From Nitrospira sp. (lineage in GTDB: Bacteria > Nitrospirota > Nitrospiria > Nitrospirales > Nitrospiraceae): 64,000 nucleotides of DNA. The stretch is from positions 3,185-67,184 of the forward strand of contig JADJXO010000011.1 of NCBI GenBank assembly GCA_016715825.1, read 5' to 3'. The first letter of the stretch is position 1. The number at the start of each line of letters is the position of its first letter. The notes below the pieces were generated by a model, which saw only the letters and a list, made by a program, of their open reading frames with translations, was not told the DNA's origin and searched no databases. Position numbers and translations under genes: made by a program. Shown here in pieces: positions 9,276 through 17,268 of this stretch.

Positions 9276-9824
9276 TTACTTCACAGAAGGTGTCTTATCA
9301 TCCTCATCTTTTATTGCCTTGAATACCTGCGTCATGTACGTCTCGACCTCTTCCCGACTCAGCTCCTCAACGCGCGCGGCGAAGGCCGGATAGGCCAGTA
9401 CATGAGTTTGGTTGGCGTAGGGCCCACTCAGCTGAAAGAACTGCCAGCCTTCGCTCTTGAGCGCCTCGACTATGCGCCGGTAGTGGCGCCACCGTTCGCC
9501 ATAGTGGAAGAACTCTTCCACGGCCGCGCTCAGCGCCACCACAAGGCTGACGATCACGGTGAGCGTTTTGACCAGATCAGCGCCGACACCAACTCCAACG
9601 TTCCAACTCACCAACGCCGGCACGATCACGCCGCCGATGATCGTCGTGAGCCGTAAGATATTATGCCGCAGCACGGACTCCCAGGCCTTCTCATCCATCC
9701 AGATGACCTGCTCCAGCCAGCGCGCCCGGAGAAACTGCTTGTTCAGCTCCGGCAACTCCAGCGCGTCAATAAGGGTCCCCATTTCGGCCCGCATCTGTTC
9801 ATGATCTTTTGGCTTCTTCAGCAT
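9276..9824 (-). CDS. SLATT/DUF4231-like two-helix membrane protein
   Basis: A 182-residue protein with two adjacent hydrophobic helices (about residues 60-80 and 83-103: I-I-G-G-V-I-V-P-A-L-V and L-T-V-I-V-S-L-V-V-A-L) flanked by long charged helices. The segment after the second helix, E-E-F-F-H-Y-G-E-R-W-R-H-Y-R-R-I-V-E-A-L-K-S-E-G-W-Q-F, with its Trp-Arg-x-Tyr-Arg pattern, is characteristic of SLATT/DUF4231 proteins, which are predicted pore-forming effectors in nucleotide-dependent conflict systems. Its stop lies two bases from the start of the SLOG-containing gene. A sensor plus membrane effector pair is inferred; activity is not shown. Confidence 0.7.
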   Translation of the reverse strand: MLKKPKDHEQMRAEMGTLIDALELPELNKQFLRARWLEQVIWMDEKAWESVLRHNILRLTTIIGGVIVPALVSWNVGVGVGADLVKTLTVIVSLVVALSAAVEEFFHYGERWRHYRRIVEALKSEGWQFFQLSGPYANQTHVLAYPAFAARVEELSREEVETYMTQVFKAIKDEDDKTPSVK

Positions 9825-10179
9825 GGTCGCCTCGCATCATACGTGTGAATCGTCCTATCTGTCTTATCGCTATTCCTACGAAAGCAATGTCGATGCCTGC
9901 CCACGCGGTTTCACAAAACAAGCACATCCACCATGGTAAACCCGTGCATGCACAGTGAATAGAGCTGTTCCGATATGGAGTAGAGACACCGGCGATGGAA
10001 AGCTGTTGCCATAACAAGGTATCGAACCAGATACGATCTGTATCCGTACAGATATCATAGGCAAGAGGAGTGCGGAAACTGGGGCTTCTGTGTCTGTGGG
10101 GATTATCGGGCATTCACGCGGGCGTTTCTTGTCCTCCTCTTGCCGTCGATGTAAGATGGGACCGGTCATTGAGGAGCCT
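9825..10179. other. 355-base divergent intergenic region
   Basis: It lies between the SLATT-led minus-strand island and the plus-strand MNT/HEPN pair, so it should contain promoters for both. No convincing consensus promoter, operator or RNA gene was identified by eye. Confidence 0.35.
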
Positions 10180-10599
10180 ATGAAAACTGTGACGTACACC
10201 ATCAGTCCGGAGCAGCGTGAAGCGTTGTTCTCTCAGCTCCCCAGTGAGCTCAGCCAAGAGTTGGGCATACGATTTGCCTATCTCTATGGGTCCGTCCTCG
10301 AGTCAGACCGGGTCCATGATGTGGACATCGGACTCTTTCTTGACGACGCAGCCGTTGCGCAGCAGGCACAGATCGTGGAAATGCTTTCTGCGAAACTGAC
10401 TGCGGCAGTCAGGCTACCAGTCGATATTCGGGTGATCAATACCGCACCTCTGTCATTTCTCTACCATGTCTTGCGAGGACGACTCCTGCTCTGTCGAGAC
10501 GAAGGTTTCTTAACCGATATGCTCGAGGATGTGGCCCGGCGGTATCTTGATCTGGCTCCACTGCTTCGCAGCAGCACAAAGGATGCCTTCGCCGCATGA
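10180..10599 (+). CDS. mntA: MNT-type minimal nucleotidyltransferase antitoxin
   Basis: A 139-residue nucleotidyltransferase. The catalytic signature is present as F-A-Y-L-Y-G-S followed, after a short loop, by H-D-V-D-I-G-L-F, the G-S-(x)-D-x-D pattern that binds ATP and metal. The start at 10180 is preceded closely by GAGGAG; an upstream in-frame ATG at 10156 is possible. Its stop overlaps the start of the HEPN gene by four bases (ATGA). In characterised MntA/HepT modules the antitoxin inactivates the HEPN RNase by adding AMP groups to a tyrosine near its active site; the same is inferred here. Confidence 0.85.
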   Translation: MKTVTYTISPEQREALFSQLPSELSQELGIRFAYLYGSVLESDRVHDVDIGLFLDDAAVAQQAQIVEMLSAKLTAAVRLPVDIRVINTAPLSFLYHVLRGRLLLCRDEGFLTDMLEDVARRYLDLAPLLRSSTKDAFAA

Positions 10600-11012
10600 C
10601 TCTCAATCCGGATCTCATTCGGGCTCGTTGTGCCGAAATCGATGCGTCGTTGAGCCGGCTCGAGGAGCTGCGTCGTCTGCCTCGTGAGACATTCCTTTCA
10701 AGTCAAGACACGCTCGATGTCGCCTGCTATCGATTGCTGATCGCCATTGAGGCAGCGCTGGCGCTCTGCTTCCATGTATCTGCGAAGCGGCTGAATCATG
10801 TGCCGGAAGAGTACGCAAGCTGCTTCAGTTCACTTGAGAAAGCCGGGCTCATTCCCACAGATCTTTCGAACCGCCTGCAGCAGATGGCACGATTCCGAAA
10901 CTTGTTGGTCCACGTCTACTGGAAGATCGACTATGTGCAAGTCTACGAGATCATTTCGACACGCCTTGATGATCTGCGTGCGTTTCGCACCACCATGGTC
11001 GGGTTGATCTAA
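10596..11012 (+). CDS. hepT: HEPN-domain RNase toxin (HepT family)
   Basis: A 138-residue all-helical protein. The RNase motif R-x4-H is visible as R-N-L-L-V-H-V-Y near residues 116-123, followed by a Tyr that matches the modified tyrosine of HepT toxins (R-x4-H-x-Y). The preceding helix A-C-Y-R-L-L-I-A-I-E-A-A-L is typical. It overlaps the MNT gene by four bases, the standard order for this toxin-antitoxin class. The pair sits at the boundary of the predicted conflict island, suggesting a wider defence region. RNA or tRNA cleavage is known for the family and inferred here. Confidence 0.85.
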   Translation: MTLNPDLIRARCAEIDASLSRLEELRRLPRETFLSSQDTLDVACYRLLIAIEAALALCFHVSAKRLNHVPEEYASCFSSLEKAGLIPTDLSNRLQQMARFRNLLVHVYWKIDYVQVYEIISTRLDDLRAFRTTMVGLI

Positions 11013-11083
11013 CCCAGCGCGGGCCAGTCCTTGATAGATCAGAGCCTGCTTCCCACCACGCATGTCGAAACACCGTTTCGGTT

Positions 11084-11728
11084 CTACCTTGCCCTTCTCA
11101 CCACCAGAATCCCATCTCGAATCGTGACGAGCACGGCGGTCACGTGCGGATCGTTTGACACCGCTCGATTGAGTTCCTGAATCGCCGCGGTCGATTCATC
11201 CGGTGGCGGCAGCTTCAGCACCTCGCCGCTCCAAAGCACGTTATCGATCAAGATCACGCCGTTCGGCGCAAGCAGGTCGAGCGCACGCCGGTAATAGTTG
11301 AGATAATTGGTCTTGTCGGCATCGATAAAAATAAGATCGAACAGACCGGTCAGCTCTCTCATCGTGTCGAGCGCAGGGCCCATGCGGATACTGATCTTGC
11401 CGCCAACCGCAGTCTGCGCGAAATAGGGTCGAGCAACCGAGGCCGACTTCTCATTGATCTCACACGTGATCACGGTTCCATCAGCCGGCAAGGCTTCGGC
11501 AAAGCAAAGCGCGCTGTAGCCGGTAAACATTCCAATTTCGAGCACGCGCTTCGCCCCGACCAGCTGCGTCATCATTTTCAGAAACGCCCCTTCCAACGGA
11601 CCAACCAACATCTGCGGATACTCCATGGTCCGCTGGGTTTTTTCGCGCAGGGCCCGGCAGACGGCAGACTCCGGCATGGAATGGGCTTCGGCATAGGCTT
11701 CGATCTCGGATTGGATGAGCTGATTCAT
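11084..11728 (-). CDS. Class I SAM-dependent O-methyltransferase (CCoAOMT-like)
   Basis: A 214-residue cytosolic methyltransferase. The SAM-binding motif I is V-L-E-I-G-M-F-T-G-Y-S-A-L near residue 67, and metal/catechol-binding features of the O-methyltransferase 3 family follow: F-I-D-A-D-K-T-N-Y (about 140) and L-I-D-N-V-L-W-S-G (about 167). The start at 11728 is chosen because GAAAGGAG precedes it at good spacing and the family N-terminus fits; an upstream in-frame extension has no homology-like features. The substrate is unknown; such enzymes often methylate small catechols. It is transcribed away from the M32 peptidase gene. Confidence 0.85.
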   Translation of the reverse strand: MNQLIQSEIEAYAEAHSMPESAVCRALREKTQRTMEYPQMLVGPLEGAFLKMMTQLVGAKRVLEIGMFTGYSALCFAEALPADGTVITCEINEKSASVARPYFAQTAVGGKISIRMGPALDTMRELTGLFDLIFIDADKTNYLNYYRRALDLLAPNGVILIDNVLWSGEVLKLPPPDESTAAIQELNRAVSNDPHVTAVLVTIRDGILVVRRAR

Positions 11729-11827
11729 GGGGCTCCTTTCACCAATTTGAAAAACACTGCGGCCGTTGCGTACACTGCTCAAGACACCAACCAGCGAATG
11801 GATCGTAGTATAGCGAAGGAGACCGAC

Positions 11828-13360
11828 TTGAAGACACGCAGCACCTTAGAACCCCTCACGACCAAACTGCTGGATATTCAGCGTATCAATAGCGCTGCCG
11901 CGGTCCTCTCATGGGATCAGGAAACCTACATGCCCACCGGCGGAGGCGAAGCACGGGCTGAACAGATTGCGGTGCTCCAAGGCATCGCCCATGAGAAGCT
12001 GGTCTCCTCGGATGTGCAGGCCCTCCTCTCTCAGTGGGTGGATCCTGCCACCGGCCAGGCAATCACCACGCAGGGGGAAACATGGGATGAGCCGTCGCGA
12101 TCACTCCTGCGGGAGATCTGGCGGGATTTCAGCCGCGCCAAAAAGCTCCCCTCGGATTTTGTGGTGAAGTTGAGCCGTGAATGTTCCCTCGCTCAACAAG
12201 TGTGGGTCGAGGCACGAGCGCAAAATAAATTTTCGATGTTCCTGCCGAACCTCCGGACCGTGCTCGATCTCAAACGTGAGGAAGCTCACTACCTCGGCTA
12301 TCACGACTCCCCCTACAACGCGCTCTTGGACGTCTATGAGCCTGGCGCGACGATCGCTGGACTCCAGCCGGTGTTTGCGACACTCAAGTCCCGTCTGGTG
12401 CCGTTGCTGAAAACAATCACAGCGAGCCGGGTTCAGATCGACGACGGCATTTTGCATCACGCCTATGACCAGGCGCGGCAGCTGGAATTCGGTCGTCTGG
12501 TACTAACGGCCATGGGGTATGACTTTGAGCGCGGTCGGCTCGATCTCTCCGCTCACCCGTTCACCACTTCGTTCCACCCGACGGATGTGCGCGTGACGAC
12601 GCGCGTTCATGAACAGGAGCTCCAATCCTGCCTTTTCAGTTGCATCCATGAGGGAGGGCACGGATTGTACGACCAGGGGCTCGATCAACAATATTTCGGC
12701 ACACCACTGGGCGATTCTGTATCACTGGGCATCCATGAAAGCCAGTCACGCCTCTGGGAAAATTGCGTGGGCCGATCGCGTCCCTTTTGGCGTTTCTTCT
12801 ATCCGGTCTTGCAGCACACCTTCCACGACCAGCTCCATGGCGTCACGATGGAGCAGTTCTATGCCGCGATCAATCGCGTTCAACCCTCGTTGATTCGCGT
12901 GGAAGCGGACGAGCTGACGTACAATCTCCACATCATGCTGCGGTTCGAAATCGAGCAAGGCTTGATCGAAGGCAAGACCCAGCCTGAGGATCTCCCCTCA
13001 ATTTGGAATCGGAAGATGGAGGAATATCTGGGCATCGTCCCCCCAACGGACGCAGAAGGCGTGCTGCAGGATGTGCATTGGTCGTTCGGCGCCTTTGGGT
13101 ATTTCCCTACCTATACACTCGGCAATCTGTACTCGGTCCAATTTTTCGAGCAAGCCAAGCTGGAGATTCCGCACTTGGAGGATGAGATCGCGGCCGGTCA
13201 ACTGATGGGCTTGCGCCGATGGCTTGAGCAAAAAATCCATCGCTGGGGCCGCATGTTTACACCGGCCCATCTCGCAGAGCGTGTGACAGGCTCCGCCATC
13301 AACCCCGAGCCTTTCCTACAGTATGTCGAAAAGAAGTACGGTGAACTCTACCAGCTCTGA
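11828..13360 (+). CDS. M32 family metallocarboxypeptidase (carboxypeptidase Taq type)
   Basis: A 510-residue cytosolic zinc carboxypeptidase. The zinc motif H-E-G-G-H-G-L-Y is clear near residue 275, with the third ligand Glu expected in S-L-G-I-H-E-S-Q-S-R-L-W-E-N. The start is set at TTG 11828 because AAGGAGA sits five bases before it; an in-frame ATG at 11798 has no ribosome binding site. The N-terminal S-W-D-Q-E-T-Y-M-P segment is typical of the family, and length (about 500) is normal. It removes C-terminal amino acids from peptides, with broad specificity. Its 3' end overlaps the convergent Panacea-like gene by 13 bases. Confidence 0.92.
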   Translation: MKTRSTLEPLTTKLLDIQRINSAAAVLSWDQETYMPTGGGEARAEQIAVLQGIAHEKLVSSDVQALLSQWVDPATGQAITTQGETWDEPSRSLLREIWRDFSRAKKLPSDFVVKLSRECSLAQQVWVEARAQNKFSMFLPNLRTVLDLKREEAHYLGYHDSPYNALLDVYEPGATIAGLQPVFATLKSRLVPLLKTITASRVQIDDGILHHAYDQARQLEFGRLVLTAMGYDFERGRLDLSAHPFTTSFHPTDVRVTTRVHEQELQSCLFSCIHEGGHGLYDQGLDQQYFGTPLGDSVSLGIHESQSRLWENCVGRSRPFWRFFYPVLQHTFHDQLHGVTMEQFYAAINRVQPSLIRVEADELTYNLHIMLRFEIEQGLIEGKTQPEDLPSIWNRKMEEYLGIVPPTDAEGVLQDVHWSFGAFGYFPTYTLGNLYSVQFFEQAKLEIPHLEDEIAAGQLMGLRRWLEQKIHRWGRMFTPAHLAERVTGSAINPEPFLQYVEKKYGELYQL

Positions 13361-13944
13361 GCGTCGACCACGGGCCGACTGTCATAGCCCAACACTGCAT
13401 TGAGTTTCGGGAGCACGGCTGGGGCCACGGTAAACTCAGCCTGCACGTCGATCCGGTGCGGGACAAGCAACGTGGTGTGAAAGACGATATCCCGAATTGG
13501 AATCTTCAGGTCAGGATCTTGCGGGGTGCTGAGCTGAACCGCTTCGACCGATGCCGTGATGGTGCCACTATCTTGTAGCCCATAGGTCGCAACAACGGCA
13601 TCGAGAATCTCTTTGACTTTCTCGTTGGCCTCCACCCCTTGTATGGCCTCGAGCAGCAGCGGGATCGCCTCCTCTTTGGCTTGATCCGAGATCGTAAAAT
13701 TTTCGATGCGCCCTTTTCGGCGAAGAGATGTCAAATCGTTGTCGAGATCTTTGCTGAACGCCCCATAGGCGAACCGGAAAAATTCAAAGTGGAACGCTTT
13801 GAGTCCCTTCGCAAAGGTTTGAAGTTCGCAGAGAAAGCAGAGCTGCTGTAATTTCACATCGCTCAGTGGACCATACGATTCAGCCACGTGCAGCACGTAG
13901 AGGAGAAGAGCTCGGTCAACGGCAATCTGACTGGGTAGTCGCAA
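13348..13944 (-). CDS. Panacea/DUF4065-like protein
   Basis: A 198-residue soluble protein. The first 85 residues resemble the Panacea (DUF4065, SocA-like) fold: L-L-L-Y-V-L-H-V-A-E-S-Y-G-P-L-S-D-V-K followed by L-Q-Q-L-C-F-L, and later F-F-R-F-A-Y-G-A-F-S-K-D-L. Panacea domains are found as antitoxins paired with many toxins, but no toxin partner is next to it: its neighbours are a peptidase gene (convergent, 13-base overlap) and fur (divergent). The family call is moderate; antitoxin function is uncertain. Confidence 0.5.
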   Translation of the reverse strand: MRLPSQIAVDRALLLYVLHVAESYGPLSDVKLQQLCFLCELQTFAKGLKAFHFEFFRFAYGAFSKDLDNDLTSLRRKGRIENFTISDQAKEEAIPLLLEAIQGVEANEKVKEILDAVVATYGLQDSGTITASVEAVQLSTPQDPDLKIPIRDIVFHTTLLVPHRIDVQAEFTVAPAVLPKLNAVLGYDSRPVVDAQSW

Positions 13945-14098
13945 AGGCTCCTCACAAGAGAACCGTGAATGTTTTCACTATAGACAACGGCCACCGCAGC
14001 CGTCAAAGTCTACCAATCTCAAGAGGTCGTAAAAACGCGCTTGACCGGCTCTTGGATTTCGTCTTTAATTCCGACCACGGAGGCTTAGCCTACTCGCC

Positions 14099-14530
14099 AT
14101 GTCGAAACATGCCAAAGAAATGGAAATCCTCAAGGAGCACCTGGGGAAGCACCAGCTGAAGTTTACTCGCCAACGTGAATTGATCCTTGACGCATTTCTC
14201 AAGCAAGAACATATTACGGCTGAGGAGTTGTACCACCAGCTGGCGCGGAAAGATCCCCATTTGGGGCTGGCGACTATTTACCGCACACTCAACCTCTTCT
14301 GTGAAGCAGGTCTCGCCCAGGCCCGGCACTTTGGGACTCAGACGCAGTACGATAACGTCTCACACAAAGGCCACCACGATCATCTCATCTGCACCGGGTG
14401 TGGGAAAATCGTGGAATTCGAAAACTGTGATATCGAGCGTCTACAAGAGGAAGTCGCGACACGAAACGGCTTTACGATCCAAACCCACCGCCTTGAACTC
14501 TACGGACTCTGCTCTCGCTGCCGCCATTGA
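14099..14530 (+). CDS. fur: Fur family ferric uptake regulator
   Basis: A 143-residue regulator. It has the Fur winged-helix N-terminus (L-K-F-T-R-Q-R-E-L-I-L-D-A-F, then L-G-L-A-T-I-Y-R-T-L-N-L-F) and the metal-binding middle H-H-D-H-L-I-C-T-G-C-G-K-I-V-E-F, followed by a second C-x-x-C (C-S-R-C) at the end, the structural zinc site. It stands immediately upstream of ferric-iron transporter genes, which supports an iron rather than zinc or peroxide role. A strong Fur-box match lies at 21940-21958 in this window. Fe(II)-dependent repression is known for the family. Confidence 0.92.
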   Translation: MSKHAKEMEILKEHLGKHQLKFTRQRELILDAFLKQEHITAEELYHQLARKDPHLGLATIYRTLNLFCEAGLAQARHFGTQTQYDNVSHKGHHDHLICTGCGKIVEFENCDIERLQEEVATRNGFTIQTHRLELYGLCSRCRH

Positions 14531-14614
14531 CCCCTGCGAGTCTTTCTGGTATTCTTTTTGAGACGGTTTATCAATTTCAAGAGTCCCCCTTAACCATTAC
14601 ACAACTGGATCATC

Positions 14615-15664
14615 ATGCATACACGATGCCCCCTTCGCACGATCGGTGTCCTGACACGCTTCGTCTTTGTCATGGGGAGTGTTTTAATCCTGTGGCTCGC
14701 ACCTTCTCCCGATGTCTCTGCCGCCGATAAGTTGACTGTCTATTCTGGGCGAGCCGAACGACTGATCAAACCGGTCCTGGACGCGTTCACCGCGAAGACC
14801 GGTATTCAGATCGACTTGCTGTCCTCGGGCACAACCGAGCTCGTGAATCGGATGAAGGCGGAAGGCGACCGCAGTCCGGCCGATGTGTTTGTCACCAACG
14901 ATGCCGGCAGTCTAGAGATCGCCCGTACCGCTGGACTCCTTCGCCCCTTGAGCATGCGGGAGGTCGAGCGAGCCATTCCATCGCAATTCCGCGCGGCGGA
15001 TAACAGCTGGATCGGCTTATCCGGACGATTCTGGATTATCGTGTACAACACCACCCTCATAAAAGCTGATCAGATCAAGTCGCTACTGGACTTGGCCGAT
15101 CCGTCCTGGAAGAACAAGATCGCGATTCCGAACGCAGGCAGCGAATACCTCCAAGCAGGTGTGTCGGTCATTCGGGCGAGCCTTGGCGACGATGCCACCA
15201 AAACATTCCTTGAAGGACTCCGAGAGAACGCCGGCACACAGGTCTACCAAAAGAGTTCCCAAATCGTCGACGCGGTCGCCAAAGGGCAAGTGGCGCTGGG
15301 TATCGTGAATCACTACTACGTCTATCGACATCTCGCGACCCAACCGACGGCTCCACTGGGAGTCTCAATGCCCGATCAACAGGACGGCGGGATGGGAACC
15401 ATCATGAATGTGGCCGGCATCGGAATCCTGAAGCACACAACCCGCATCGACAATGCAAAGCTGCTGGTGGAATTTCTCGTCGCCCAGGCCGGCCAAAAAA
15501 TGTTTGCCGACCTCGACAAGGAATACCCGCTCCATCCTGAAGTGAAGGGTGATCCGGCACTCCCTGAACGGAAAAGTTTCCGAGCAGCGCTGGTGCCTCT
15601 GAGCAAGCTCGCCGAACTGCGAGAGCCTACGATGCTGCTCATTGAACAAGTCGGAATGCGATAA
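14615..15664 (+). CDS. fbpA: Ferric-iron ABC transporter, periplasmic binding protein
   Basis: A 349-residue exported protein with a signal peptide of about 35 residues (hydrophobic core V-L-I-L-W-L-A-P, cleavage near V-S-A-A). It begins its mature part with K-L-T-V-Y-S-G-R-A-E, the standard opening of Fe(III)-binding FbpA/FutA proteins. The adjacent tyrosines that bind iron are visible in G-I-V-N-H-Y-Y-V-Y-R near residue 230. It is followed, with an overlap, by the permease and the ATPase, making a complete three-gene ferric-iron importer next to fur. Confidence 0.92.
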   Translation: MHTRCPLRTIGVLTRFVFVMGSVLILWLAPSPDVSAADKLTVYSGRAERLIKPVLDAFTAKTGIQIDLLSSGTTELVNRMKAEGDRSPADVFVTNDAGSLEIARTAGLLRPLSMREVERAIPSQFRAADNSWIGLSGRFWIIVYNTTLIKADQIKSLLDLADPSWKNKIAIPNAGSEYLQAGVSVIRASLGDDATKTFLEGLRENAGTQVYQKSSQIVDAVAKGQVALGIVNHYYVYRHLATQPTAPLGVSMPDQQDGGMGTIMNVAGIGILKHTTRIDNAKLLVEFLVAQAGQKMFADLDKEYPLHPEVKGDPALPERKSFRAALVPLSKLAELREPTMLLIEQVGMR

Positions 15665-17264
15665 CCCTTCGAGCAGATTCGTGATTCCTGTACCCCGATC
15701 ATCTGCCTCAGCCTTGCAATTGATGGTGATGGCCAGCGCCGCACTGATCTTGTTGCCGTTGGGCTACGTCACCACGCTGGCCTTCTCAGCCGACGTCGTA
15801 GTCTGGCAGCGGCTCTGGACGACACGGGTCCCCGAACTTTTGTTCAACACGGTGTCGTTGGCCGGTGCGGTGGCCGTGCTGACCCTCGTAATAGGGGTCA
15901 TGACGGCATGGATGGTCACCCGATTTGAGTTTCCCGGACGCCGTTTCTGGGAAGTCGCCCTCGTACTTCCCCTGGCGATGCCGACTTATGTCCTCGCCTA
16001 TGTGTACAACTATCTTTTGGGATACAACGGTCCTGTCGAACAGCTATGGCAAATGATGGCGGGACCGCAAGCACGAATTGTCTCTCCGCAAAGTTTTTGG
16101 GGCATCACCTTCGTGATGGCACTCGACACGTTTCCGTTCGTGTATCTCCTCACACGCAGCGCGCTCTTGAGCTTCAATGTGTCCTTTGAGGAAGTGGCCC
16201 GTAGCTGCGGCGCATCACCACTGCGCACGATGTTCAGAGTCACCTTGCCGTTGTTGCGCCCCTCCATCGTGGCCGGTGTTGCGCTGGTAGTGCTGTATGT
16301 CGTCTCAGATTTCGGTGCTGTTTCCCTCCTACGCTTTCAAACGCTGACCTATGCCGTCTTTCAGCAGATGACCGGCAGGTCCGACAATCAAGCTGCAAGT
16401 ATCCTGAGTATCTTGTTGGTGGTCCTGGCACTGCTGTTCCTGTTGACCGAACGCTGGTTTCGACGAAAGAGCCGGTTCTATCAGACCTCAGGGCGCTATC
16501 GGGCCCCCCAACGGGTGCCCTGCGGGTGGCTCTCTGCAGGGATTTTGACGACCTGCCTGGCCTCCGTCGTCGCTCTGGCCTTCAGTATTCCTGCCTACCT
16601 CTTGGTGACATGGAGCCTCTCCCCTGAGGCACTGGCTATTCTGGATACTCGTTTTTTTGGATTTGTGTGGAACAGCACCCTCTTATCCGGTCTGGCAGCG
16701 ACAGCCGCCGTGATGGTTGGGCTCCCCCTCGCCTACCTTGCAAGCCGGAAGCCGACCTGGCTCAATCTTGGCTGTCTGCAAGCAGCCTATGCAGGCTATG
16801 TTCTGCCAGGCCCGGTGGCAGCCCTCGCTGTGTTGGTGCTCTTCTTGAAAATTCTGCCGTTTTTCTACGGAACCGTGCTCGTCCTGATCGTCGCCTACGT
16901 CCTACACTTCCTCCCCGCGGGTCTGCAATCACTCGAACCATCGATTCAGCAGATCACGCCCAACCTTGAAGAAGTGTCCAGGACCTTGGGGCTTGGGGTT
17001 CGAGACACTTGGAGGCGAGTCACGCTGCCGCTGATCCGTAACGGTGTTATCGTAGCCTGGGTCCTTGTTTTTCTCCAGACTATGAAGGAACTCCCGGCGA
17101 CGTTATTGTTGAGACCTGTTGGATTTGACACCTTGGCGATCCGAGTGTGGCTGGAAGCGAGTGAGGAGTATTATCAGCTGGCGGCCCCATCAGCCCTCTT
17201 GATCGTACTGGTCGGGTTGCCGGCCTTGTTTTTGCTGCTCTCTCGCGATTGGAGGGCGGCATAA
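15642..17264 (+). CDS. fbpB: Ferric-iron ABC transporter, two-domain permease
   Basis: An inner-membrane protein of up to 540 residues with two copies of the binding-protein-dependent permease module, about a dozen hydrophobic helices. The EAA loops that touch the ATPase are F-E-E-V-A-R-S-C-G-A-S (about 185) and L-E-E-V-S-R-T-L-G-L-G (about 445). Doubling in one chain is typical of FbpB-type permeases. The start is uncertain: TTG 15642 overlaps fbpA by 23 bases and has no clear ribosome binding site; GTG 15681 is an alternative. It forms the channel through which periplasmic Fe(III) enters. Confidence 0.9.
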   Translation: MNKSECDNPSSRFVIPVPRSSASALQLMVMASAALILLPLGYVTTLAFSADVVVWQRLWTTRVPELLFNTVSLAGAVAVLTLVIGVMTAWMVTRFEFPGRRFWEVALVLPLAMPTYVLAYVYNYLLGYNGPVEQLWQMMAGPQARIVSPQSFWGITFVMALDTFPFVYLLTRSALLSFNVSFEEVARSCGASPLRTMFRVTLPLLRPSIVAGVALVVLYVVSDFGAVSLLRFQTLTYAVFQQMTGRSDNQAASILSILLVVLALLFLLTERWFRRKSRFYQTSGRYRAPQRVPCGWLSAGILTTCLASVVALAFSIPAYLLVTWSLSPEALAILDTRFFGFVWNSTLLSGLAATAAVMVGLPLAYLASRKPTWLNLGCLQAAYAGYVLPGPVAALAVLVLFLKILPFFYGTVLVLIVAYVLHFLPAGLQSLEPSIQQITPNLEEVSRTLGLGVRDTWRRVTLPLIRNGVIVAWVLVFLQTMKELPATLLLRPVGFDTLAIRVWLEASEEYYQLAAPSALLIVLVGLPALFLLLSRDWRAA

Positions 17265-17268
17265 GTTC

